Source: Candidatus Bathyarchaeota archaeon (lineage in GTDB: Archaea; Thermoproteota; Bathyarchaeia; 40CM-2-53-6). Taken from it: a DNA stretch of 21,251 bases. The notes below the pieces were generated by a model that was not told the DNA's origin, made no database searches, and saw only the letters and a list, made by a program, of their open reading frames with translations. Numbering within the stretch: the stretch's first letter is position 1; each line of letters opens with the position of its first letter. Both the position numbers and the translations under genes were made by a program. The stretch spans positions 1-21,251 of the forward strand of contig VBBG01000023.1 in NCBI GenBank assembly GCA_005882905.1. Reading direction: 5' to 3'. Shown piece by piece: positions 15,389 to 21,251 of this stretch.

Positions 15389-16282
15389 TCACGTTCCCAG
15401 TTTCAACATTCCAGCCTCTCTAAGAAACCCTGCGACGTGCTCCTTCTCCCCTATTGTAAGGGACTGAAGGGGCTTCTTGACGCTGCCAACCGGCATTCCA
15501 ATTAGTCTCATAGCTTCCTTCAAGCCTGCAGGGAATCTTCCTATTCCTATGGCCTCTATCACGGGGAGGAGTCTCATCTGAGCTTGACGCGCGGCCTCAA
15601 GGTCGCCGCTTTTGAATTCGTCGAATACGGAGCTCGCGAGTCTTGGTGCCACGTTGGCAACTCCTATCACTCCACCGTTCCCTCCAAACTCGAGGCTCGT
15701 GAAAGCCATCGCGTCGGAGCCTGTAAGGATCGAGATCCGATCGCCAGCAGCTTTGATGAATCTGAGGAGGTTCAGCAGATTGTACTCGGTATATTTCATT
15801 CCCACGATCACCTGCTTCTCGGCCAGCAGTTGAATAACTCTGGGTGGCACGTACAGGTGTGTCCATTCGGGAATGTTATAGACAAAGAGAGGCAGATCGC
15901 TCTTGCTTGCAATTGTTTCGAAATGGTCAACCAGTTCTTCCTCGCCTGTGGTGTAGTAGTACGGCGGCGTGCTTACTACCGCATCCGCCCCTGAATCCTT
16001 AGCGTCTTTTGCATGCGCGACCACATTGGCGAGACTGGTGTCGGAGACTCCCGCCAGTACCGGGACCCGGCCGTTAGTCTGGTCAACCACTGTCCGGATA
16101 ACAGTCCTTCTCTCCTCGTCGTTCAGTAACGCAAACTCGCCAGAGGTTCCGAGTGGGAAGAGCGCATCTATTCCTCCATCTATTAGAAAATCCACGAGAA
16201 TCCTCGTTCTCTTCTCGTCGATATGTCCGTCGGGTGCGAGAGCGGTTGCCATCGGCGCCACTATTCCCTCAAGTTTCTTCAT
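15389..16282 (-). CDS. DapA/NanA-family aldolase, probable 2-keto-3-deoxygluconate aldolase
   Basis: A 297-residue class I (Schiff base) pyruvate aldolase. The carbonyl-binding loop is GTSGEF (45-50), the catalytic tyrosine Y135 lies in FVYNIPEWTH, and the Schiff-base lysine K163 lies in VGMKYTEYN. Dihydrodipicolinate synthases carry an arginine five residues after that tyrosine (R138 in E. coli) to bind aspartate semialdehyde; here that position is tryptophan (W140), which argues against lysine biosynthesis. With gluconate dehydratase and glycerate kinase nearby, cleavage of KDG to pyruvate and glyceraldehyde is the likely job. It is the first gene of a two-gene operon with the aldehyde dehydrogenase. 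ATG start with a TATA-like box 31 bases upstream, so the transcript probably has a very short leader. N-acetylneuraminate lyase or another keto-acid aldolase remains possible. Confidence 0.85.
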   Translation of the reverse strand: MKKLEGIVAPMATALAPDGHIDEKRTRILVDFLIDGGIDALFPLGTSGEFALLNDEERRTVIRTVVDQTNGRVPVLAGVSDTSLANVVAHAKDAKDSGADAVVSTPPYYYTTGEEELVDHFETIASKSDLPLFVYNIPEWTHLYVPPRVIQLLAEKQVIVGMKYTEYNLLNLLRFIKAAGDRISILTGSDAMAFTSLEFGGNGGVIGVANVAPRLASSVFDEFKSGDLEAARQAQMRLLPVIEAIGIGRFPAGLKEAMRLIGMPVGSVKKPLQSLTIGEKEHVAGFLREAGMLKLGT

Positions 16283-16312
16283 GAACAGACAAACCGGCGA
16301 CTAGATGATGGA

Positions 16313-16320
16313 CTTTTAAG
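16313..16320 (-). promoter_or_regulatory. Candidate TATA box of the KDG aldolase operon
   Basis: On the minus strand this reads CTTAAAAG, centred about 34 bases before the aldolase ATG at 16282. With normal archaeal spacing, transcription would start near 16290, giving a nearly leaderless mRNA. That agrees with the absence of a Shine-Dalgarno sequence before this start. Confidence 0.5.
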
Positions 16321-16364
16321 ATTACCAGAAAACTGTCCGGTCGCTCTTCAGCCTCCCACCCCGC

Positions 16365-17027
16365 TCAACCAATGGGTACTGCGACGACTCTCGCAGGCGC
16401 TCCGTCCCCAGCCTCCAGCTTGATGGGCAGGCATACCATCAAGATCCTCTTTCCGAGAAACTGTTTGAGGGCGTTGCTTAGGGATTCTATAATGAAGATT
16501 CCGTTGCCCAATAGGGTCTTGTGGGCTATCGGTTCCGGGGCGTTGAATTTCTCGACGCTGAGAAAGTCGATCCCAACAGCACGGACCTTCTTTGAAACGA
16601 GATACTCTGCCGCGTCTTGAGTGAGATAAGTGTAGTTGTGGTTGATGGAATTATCGCCCCAACGTTCGCTGCACCCCGTGTAGCAGACTACGATGTCGTC
16701 TTGCTGAATCTTCCCTTCGAGCTTGGGGAGAAGGTCGCGGGACATGATCCCGCTGCCTATCGGTGTCCGAGATAGGTCGACCACGTAGGCCTCTCCGATC
16801 AGCCGGTCGACTGGGATCTGGTCGATTCCTGTTCCGCCTTGGATGAAGTGCCGGGGTGCATCAAGATGGGTCCCGGTGTGGGACCCCATTACTATCTTGG
16901 TGATGTTGACACCCTCCTTCTCTAGGGTGGCATAGCTCTTGAACGAGGGCGACGGGTCCCCAGGGTAGACAGGCATTCCATTGTGTAGACGGTGGGTCAG
17001 GTCAGCGGCTTGCTGGAAGAGATACAA
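16365..17027 (-). CDS. Cyclase-family metal-dependent hydrolase (kynurenine formamidase-like)
   Basis: A 220-residue member of the putative cyclase family (PF04199 type), which includes kynurenine formamidase and isatin hydrolase. These hydrolyse amide or lactam-like bonds using one or two metal ions. The family metal motif is HTGTHLDAPRH (50-60); GIDFLSVEKF and a later H...LL...IIESL pattern complete the active-site set. DLTHRLHNGMPVYPGDP (9-25) is a typical opening. Start is TTG at 17027, chosen because it places this opening at the N-terminus; the frame stays open further upstream but holds no ATG, GTG or TTG. The substrate cannot be read. Tryptophan degradation genes are absent here, so its position beside sugar-acid genes raises the idea of a sugar lactonase, which is only a guess. 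Confidence 0.82.
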   Translation of the reverse strand: MYLFQQAADLTHRLHNGMPVYPGDPSPSFKSYATLEKEGVNITKIVMGSHTGTHLDAPRHFIQGGTGIDQIPVDRLIGEAYVVDLSRTPIGSGIMSRDLLPKLEGKIQQDDIVVCYTGCSERWGDNSINHNYTYLTQDAAEYLVSKKVRAVGIDFLSVEKFNAPEPIAHKTLLGNGIFIIESLSNALKQFLGKRILMVCLPIKLEAGDGAPARVVAVPIG

Positions 17028-17242
17028 CGTGATACGGTTTTGACGGTTAGTGGGGGATACTAGAATGTTGTCATTATCGATTCTTCCTCCTAGACCTAGA
17101 TTATCATTCGTTCGCAGATGTGATCACTCGCAACAGGAGAACATTCCGATTCTAAAGTGACCTCCCGAGGCGCGCTTCGGTTACAACGTGCCTAATTCTT
17201 CCCATAGCGTTGCATCTCACGTTCCATTCGGTGCCATCGACA

Positions 17243-17647
17243 ATGAGCGAGTTAGGAATCGAGAAAGTGGTCGTTGAGCTGAACGGGTTCAGACAGCGAA
17301 CCGCGATGATCAAAGAAGAGATGTCCAAGGTTAGCAGAGCGCTCAACGAGCGGGCGCAACAGCTGAACGATCTCGTGAATAAGAGCCTGAGCCAGCTCAG
17401 ATACCAGCTTGGAGGGACCACTCTATCCGGATTCTTGGCCTTGCAGGGCCGGTACCAGTCGGGCGAGATGACAGATCAGGATTATAACGCGCAGAAGGAC
17501 TATTACAAGGGCGAGATGGCGAATATGATCCGCAAGCTCGACGAGTCGAAGAAGCTGATGATGATCATGGCCCAGCTTGACTCGAGGCCGCCGGGAGCAG
17601 CGCCGATGCCTCCGGGCCAACAGCGACCTCAACAGTCTCAGCAATAA
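17243..17647 (+). CDS. Small coiled-coil protein with Pro/Gln-rich tail, unknown function
   Basis: A 134-residue acidic/basic helical protein. Residues ~8-56 have heptad-like spacing typical of a coiled coil (RTAMIKEEMSKVSRALNER). A glycine-containing turn follows (LGGTTLSGF, 56-64), then a second helical stretch (about 76-112) with the pattern YQSGEMTDQDYNAQKDYYKG, reminiscent of short SHOCT-like helices. The C-terminus is low in complexity (PPGAAPMPPGQQRPQQSQQ). No catalytic motif or membrane segment is present. The start is ATG at 17243, preceded by GGTG nine bases upstream; an upstream in-frame TTG at 17210 would add 11 unlikely residues (HLTFHSVPST). Hydrophobic/charged periodicity and a clear stop support a real gene. 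A prefoldin-like or scaffold role is conceivable, but no family is recognised. Confidence 0.7.
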   Translation: MSELGIEKVVVELNGFRQRTAMIKEEMSKVSRALNERAQQLNDLVNKSLSQLRYQLGGTTLSGFLALQGRYQSGEMTDQDYNAQKDYYKGEMANMIRKLDESKKLMMIMAQLDSRPPGAAPMPPGQQRPQQSQQ

Positions 17648-17683
17648 TCCTACAATATTCAGCGTCACGGTCTCAGCGTTCCG

Positions 17684-18484
17684 CTAGATCCTACGGGCCT
17701 TCAGCCAGTAGTATTCGAAGTATCTCTCCATAACACCGGCATACTCCTCGTCTGATAATCTGAAGGCAATTCGAGATCCTGCTTCCGATGGCATCTCTAG
17801 ATTCCAGAGATAGGTAACGATCGAGTCTCTGCCATCAACAGAGCAGACGTTCACCGGCCGAGGAGATTCCTCGCTTGACTCGGTGATGATTCCAACCTCC
17901 GCTTGCTCGGAGAGTGCTGTTAGGCTCTTCTGATCAACGAATCGGGGGTGGACGAATGAGATGATCTTTACCGAGACGCCCCGTTCGCGAGCGGCCTTGA
18001 CTGGTGCCCGGAGATCTTCTACGTCTTGGGGAATTACTGTCGCTAGTTGGAGATACGCCCGTGTCTTGGCGGTGCTGATGAGCTCGCTCTGCTTGTCTGC
18101 GATCTTGTCTCCTCCATGGATTACCCAGAGACTGATGTGCTTGACCACCTCCCGGCGCTCGTAGATGGCCTGTAGGTCTCGGCGCATGAGGTTGGTGAAT
18201 GCTTCCATCTCTGACTGTTTCTGTTCCAATTCGAGCTCTGCCACAGATCGGGGAGGGTTTGACTCGTAGATCACGGGGCGACCGGGTCTCGCCCTGATCC
18301 ACTTCCTCTTCTCTAATCCTTCGAGTGTTCCGTAGACCCGGGCATAGGGAATCTTTACGCTCTCGCTGATCTCGTATGGTGTTGCCGGTCCGTCGAAGAT
18401 CAGCTTGAGGTAGGTCTTGATCTCATACTCTGTCAATCCGTGGTCTTTCAGTATCCGGTGTAGGTTTTCGTCTATTCGCGACAA
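17684..18484 (-). CDS. TrmB-family transcriptional regulator
   Basis: A 266-residue DNA-binding regulator. The N-terminal winged helix (about 8-75) has the TrmB pattern GLTEYEIKTYLKLIFDGPAT, then YEISESVKIPYARVYGTLEGLEKRKW as recognition helix and wing, split here for length. A helical linker (about 85-115) precedes a C-terminal PLD-like sensor domain (VVKHISLWVIHGG onward) that in TrmB binds sugars. In Thermococcus and halophilic archaea, members of this family control sugar uptake and central carbon genes, so it is the natural candidate regulator of the nearby glycogen and Entner-Doudoroff genes. Start is TTG at 18484, with a TATA-like box about 30 bases upstream and a weak GAG five bases before. 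It is not in an operon with those genes; a cluster of palindromes lies upstream. Confidence 0.88.
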   Translation of the reverse strand: MSRIDENLHRILKDHGLTEYEIKTYLKLIFDGPATPYEISESVKIPYARVYGTLEGLEKRKWIRARPGRPVIYESNPPRSVAELELEQKQSEMEAFTNLMRRDLQAIYERREVVKHISLWVIHGGDKIADKQSELISTAKTRAYLQLATVIPQDVEDLRAPVKAARERGVSVKIISFVHPRFVDQKSLTALSEQAEVGIITESSEESPRPVNVCSVDGRDSIVTYLWNLEMPSEAGSRIAFRLSDEEYAGVMERYFEYYWLKARRI

Positions 18485-18509
18485 TTTTCTCGGGTTGACC
18501 TACCTTTTT

Positions 18510-18518
18510 GCATAAATA
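18510..18518 (-). promoter_or_regulatory. Candidate TATA box of the TrmB-family gene
   Basis: Minus strand TATTTATGC, centred about 31 bases before the TTG start at 18484. This implies a transcript beginning within about ten bases of the start codon. Confidence 0.45.
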
Positions 18519-18529
18519 CAGTAGGGGGA

Positions 18530-18648
18530 TTAGACGTTTTTCCTTAAAATAGGTAACGTACATGCGGGAGTCAAATTGACACCGCTATGTACATAGCTAT
18601 CCCGGCCCAGCCGGCTTACAGGCTGTTAATAGATGCGAGGACGTCTAA
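18530..18648. promoter_or_regulatory. Nested palindromes upstream of the TrmB-family gene
   Basis: Four symmetric elements crowd into 119 bases of the 208-base gene-free stretch. TTAGACGT (18530-18537) pairs with ACGTCTAA (18641-18648), extendable by two pairs past one bulged base. GTCAAATTGAC (18570-18580) is a perfect palindrome about a central A. GCTATGTACATAGC (18584-18597) is a perfect 14-base palindrome. CCGGC-CCA-GCCGG (18602-18614) is a perfect 5-bp hairpin. The layout fits several operators, possibly for the adjacent regulator itself; a folded RNA closed by the outer pair is the alternative. Confidence 0.5.
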
Positions 18649-18694
18649 ATCGTCGATTTCCATAACGAAGGGGCGTGCCCGTTCTTCGATGGGC

Positions 18695-19186
18695 TTACGA
18701 AGTCTTCGAGTTTCGGGGTAGTTTCGTCCCACAGTTCTTGCAGAAGAGAGCGTCAGCGGGATTGACAGTCTTGCAGCTCACACATGTTCTGAGCGTGGTC
18801 TGCAGAGTCTCCTCCTGAGTCGAGGTCAGTGTGCGATGTGCGAACCTCGATCCTGTTCCTCCCAGGAAACCCCAGACCGGGACCGCGAGGGCGAGGAATA
18901 GGACCGTGTCGCCTCCAACATTGACCGGCAGTTTCAGAGCGCTTATGATCACGAAGACGAGGCCGGCGACGACTCCAACAATTATTCCGTTTCCGACCGC
19001 ATGATCAGGATCGGCGAATCCTGCGAGCGCTCCTGACAGGGCGGGGATCGTCACGAAGATTACGAGATCTGTCAGGCTGAAGGCCGGTAATGAGTCGGTA
19101 GTAGAGGCGAAGACATCTAGCAAGACTCCTACCAAGACTCCAACCAGAATGGAGAGTTCGCGATGCTGGAGTCGAGTATACGACAT
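18695..19186 (-). CDS. Four-helix membrane protein with C-terminal zinc ribbon
   Basis: A 163-residue protein with four hydrophobic segments (about 11-27, 38-57, 66-84, 93-112). A ~20-residue linker and a C-terminal zinc ribbon follow, CVSCKTVNPADALFCKNCG, with C135, C138, C149 and C152 as the four ligands. Such ribbons at the end of archaeal membrane proteins are common and usually of unknown role. I chose ATG at 19186, preceded by AGGT six bases upstream. The frame continues to a TTG at 19243, which would add 19 basic, poorly conserved-looking residues. The glycine-rich helices (SGALAGFADPDHAVGNGIIVG) resemble small DUF-type archaeal membrane proteins. No functional link to the neighbours is evident. 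Confidence 0.75.
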   Translation of the reverse strand: MSYTRLQHRELSILVGVLVGVLLDVFASTTDSLPAFSLTDLVIFVTIPALSGALAGFADPDHAVGNGIIVGVVAGLVFVIISALKLPVNVGGDTVLFLALAVPVWGFLGGTGSRFAHRTLTSTQEETLQTTLRTCVSCKTVNPADALFCKNCGTKLPRNSKTS

Positions 19187-19326
19187 CGGACCTGTTGACC
19201 GGTTTCTGGTCCATCTCAGAGTTCTTATCGGTTCTCGTATCAATTCTCGGAAATCCGGTAAACTGAGGCTGTAGAGATGCAGCCGGTTCTATCCATTTAT
19301 CGAAAAATCAGGTAAAAGACGCGTCT

Positions 19327-20736
19327 TCAGTTTGCTTTCTGAAGCTCTCTGAAGCTGTCCTCAGCCGCGCTCAGAATCAACTCGACATCATCGCTGGCAT
19401 GCGCGGTCGTAATCATCATCCGCTCTGTTCCGTCAGGGTGAATGTAGACTCCTCTTCGAAGCATTAGATTCCGAAACTCTCGGAACTTGTCGAAATCGCT
19501 CTGGAGAGTGTGGCGATAGTTCAGAATCTTCTTGGCCTCAGTGAAATAGAGCTGGAACATTGGGCCGATCCCCTGAACAATACCGCTCTCATCGTGTCGA
19601 GCCATAAGGTCTCGCAGACCCTCCATTATCTCCGCTCCGGTGAGATGCATGTGTTTGAACGCGGCTCCATCATCTCTCATCAGCTCGTCGAGAGTCGCAT
19701 TAGCGGCGGCGAGGCACATCGAATTACCATTGTAGGTTCCACCGTAGCCGATCTTGCCGGGTCCGATCATCCCCATCACGTCTTGACGGCCTGCAACGGC
19801 GGCTATCGGGGTCCCGCCTCCCAAGGCTTTTGCGTAGCATGCGATGTCAGGTTTGACTCCGTAGAATTCTTGGGCTCCGCCTGGTGCGATCCGGAATCCT
19901 GTGAGTACCTCGTCGAAGATGAGGAGAACGTCGTATTTGTCTGCGAGCTCGCGAACCGATTTGAGGTATTCTTCCTTCGGAGGAATTATTCCGGCGCTGC
20001 CCATCACGGGCTCGGTGATTATTGCTGCGAGGTCGTTCGCGTTCCGTTTCAAGACTCTCTCAAGCGAGACGGGATCATTCCATTGTGCGACAACAACGGT
20101 TCGAGATATTCCGTCCGGTATTCCTGGATAGTACGGCAGTTTGGAGGGCGCCTGCTCGAGACCGGCGACGATCGAGGGCGACTCGACGCTGAACAGGACA
20201 TAGTCGTGGTGACCATGATAATGTCCTTCGAATTTGAGGATCTTGTCGCGACCAGTGAAGGCTCGTGCGATGCGAATTGCCTCCATTGTCGCCTCCGTGC
20301 CCGTGTTGGCGAAGCTGACCATCTCCGCACACGGCACAGCGGACTGGATCTTCTTGGCTACCTCCAGTTCCAGCTCGGTAGTGGTGCCAAGCATCGTCCC
20401 GTTCTGCAGTTGCCGGTTTATCGCTTGGAGGACCGCCGGATGCGAGTGGCCGAGGATGATCGCGCCGTAGCTTGACAAGAGGTCGACGTATTCGTTATCG
20501 TCCACGTCCCAGACCTTGGATCCCTTGCCCTTCTCGAAGAGGATTGGAAAGGGATCATGGGCGTAGACCCGGATATTGGATGAGGCGCCCGCGGGGAGGT
20601 GCTTCTTCGCCTCATCGTAGAGCGCGAAGGATCTCGAGAATTGCGATACGAGCCGAGCAGGCTGTCTAGGAGTTCGCCTTTCAGTCTCAGCTCTGGCTTG
20701 GCTGATGGCCGATTCCGCTTCGATCTGTGTGAACAA
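19327..20736 (-). CDS. Class III aminotransferase, glutamate-1-semialdehyde aminomutase-like
   Basis: A 469-residue PLP enzyme of the HemL-like group. The PLP lysine is K303 in CYAKALGGGTP, the cofactor aspartate is D275 in LIFDEVLTGFR, and the phosphate-binding segment is NTGTEATMEAIRIARA (144-159). EGHYHGHHD and GGTYNGN are also family hallmarks. True HemL proteins usually read G-T-L-S-G-N-P at the second of these, while here it is GGTYNGNSM, and about 35 residues precede the usual N-terminus (FSRSFALYDEAKKHLPAG). No other tetrapyrrole genes are nearby. It may therefore be a HemL paralogue with another amino-group substrate, though automatic annotation would call it glutamate-1-semialdehyde 2,1-aminomutase. 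The start is TTG at 20736, supported by a TATA-like box ~44 bases upstream. Confidence 0.85.
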   Translation of the reverse strand: MFTQIEAESAISQARAETERRTPRQPARLVSQFSRSFALYDEAKKHLPAGASSNIRVYAHDPFPILFEKGKGSKVWDVDDNEYVDLLSSYGAIILGHSHPAVLQAINRQLQNGTMLGTTTELELEVAKKIQSAVPCAEMVSFANTGTEATMEAIRIARAFTGRDKILKFEGHYHGHHDYVLFSVESPSIVAGLEQAPSKLPYYPGIPDGISRTVVVAQWNDPVSLERVLKRNANDLAAIITEPVMGSAGIIPPKEEYLKSVRELADKYDVLLIFDEVLTGFRIAPGGAQEFYGVKPDIACYAKALGGGTPIAAVAGRQDVMGMIGPGKIGYGGTYNGNSMCLAAANATLDELMRDDGAAFKHMHLTGAEIMEGLRDLMARHDESGIVQGIGPMFQLYFTEAKKILNYRHTLQSDFDKFREFRNLMLRRGVYIHPDGTERMMITTAHASDDVELILSAAEDSFRELQKAN

Positions 20737-20775
20737 CCATCATCCCAGCCTTTGCGAGTGATCACGTCTTAGGCG

Positions 20776-20784
20776 CTATAAAAG
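20776..20784 (-). promoter_or_regulatory. Candidate TATA box of the HemL-like gene
   Basis: Minus strand CTTTTATAG, a good match to an archaeal TATA element, centred about 44 bases before TTG at 20736. Expected transcript start is near 20754, giving a short leader. Confidence 0.5.
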
Positions 20785-21251
20785 GCTGTATTTTTTCGGT
20801 GATTTTGTTATGGTTTCGAACTTTTTATTCGTGCGAAATCATTCCGAGAGGCTTGACAACCATCGTCTGACCAAGGATTCGATTCCATTATGGTCTTGGA
20901 AGCTGCCTAAAACGCCAGAATCCAAAGGACTCGTCTGAAAAAGCTGGGTTTCGGCTCTAACAGGTTGGTTCTGACCGGACTCTCGCCTCGGCTTATATTG
21001 AGCGTCAGGGCACCGAGTCAATTTCTAAGAGTATTGATCCAGTCATCAAAACCATCTTCATTGGGAGCACACTAGGAAACGGAGGGCTCGCCTCAATAAT
21101 CGTCGACATAACGCTCTAGCGGCAATTATGTGGAGGCCAGAACCCTTGGCGCAGAATGCAAGAAATTAGTGCCATCCCCAGGGTCTCCCCTCATTGGAAT
21201 AATGCCTGAAAGTCATTTTTACAAGACCAGTCCACTAGATTCCAGGTATCA
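20785..21251. other. Gene-free stretch at right edge
   Basis: I see no supportable gene here. The first 60 bases are T-rich on the plus strand (TATTTTTTCGG, CTTTTTATTCG) and could hold a promoter for a rightward transcript. A 60-codon minus-strand frame (20839-21021) and a ~50-codon plus-strand frame ending at the TAG near 21120 lack a believable start, domain or ribosome site. No tRNA-like T-loop, tandem repeat or terminal inverted repeat was noticed. Confidence 0.5.

Noticed and set aside
17028..17105. Upstream extension of the cyclase-family gene, with GGAGG and ATG about 60 bases before the TTG start
   Set aside because: The ATG is in another frame and meets a stop after four codons; the TTG start gives the normal family N-terminus.
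17165..17180. Near-perfect 16-base G+C-rich hairpin before the coiled-coil gene
   Set aside because: Needs one G-U pair, has only four loop bases and no T-run; too short to call a terminator or regulatory element.
19510..20475. 321-codon plus-strand open frame opposite the HemL-like gene
   Set aside because: It is antisense to a protein with complete class III aminotransferase motifs and encodes no recognisable domain; a shadow of codon bias.
20839..21021. 60-codon minus-strand frame near the right edge
   Set aside because: TTG start only, no Shine-Dalgarno sequence, no domain or membrane segment, and polar composition without pattern.
20962..21120. Plus-strand open frame with a hydrophobic end near the right edge
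   Set aside because: No ATG, GTG or TTG in a usable position and no match to anything I recognise.

Overview
The window looks like part of an archaeal chromosome, most likely from the TACK/Thermoproteota side (Nitrososphaeria- or Bathyarchaeia-like). This rests on a crenarchaeal-type glycogen synthase, a TrmB-family regulator, A/T-rich TATA-like boxes placed about 30-45 bases before several starts, many TTG start codons, and a Sulfolobus-like gluconate dehydratase. The lineage is inferred from protein resemblance recalled from memory, not from a database search. I see no rRNA, tRNA, CRISPR array or insertion sequence.

Layout. Bases 2-1546 (+) hold a glycogen synthase that has lost its N-terminus at the window edge. 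It converges on a high-G+C Gfo/Idh/MocA oxidoreductase with a bacterial look (1688-2806, -). A quiet stretch with two perfect hairpins follows, then a small two-helix membrane protein and an ABC-2 type exporter made of an ATPase and a permease with a large ectodomain (3072-5766, +). On the minus strand, a GH15 glucoamylase and a GH13 glycogen branching enzyme form a likely operon (10193 down to 5802). Divergent from it, on the plus strand, are a HAD phosphatase, gluconate dehydratase and glycerate 2-kinase (10395-13808). Tail to tail with those is a minus-strand pair, a 2-keto-3-deoxygluconate (KDG) aldolase-like DapA-family protein and an aldehyde dehydrogenase (16282 down to 13877). The right part holds a cyclase-family metal hydrolase, a small coiled-coil protein, a TrmB regulator, a membrane protein with a zinc ribbon, and a HemL-like class III aminotransferase. 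The last ~515 bases have no gene I can support.

How the genes fit together. Synthase and branching enzyme build glycogen, and glucoamylase releases glucose from it. Once glucose is oxidised to gluconate (by a glucose dehydrogenase not in this window), gluconate dehydratase makes KDG and the aldolase splits it to pyruvate and glyceraldehyde. The aldehyde dehydrogenase can oxidise glyceraldehyde to glycerate, and glycerate 2-kinase makes 2-phosphoglycerate. The window therefore appears to place glycogen storage, its breakdown, and nearly the whole non-phosphorylative Entner-Doudoroff branch side by side, with a TrmB-type sugar regulator nearby. Enzyme families are well supported by motifs. Exact substrates of the aldolase and aldehyde dehydrogenase, and the roles of the HAD phosphatase and cyclase-family hydrolase, are inferred from context.
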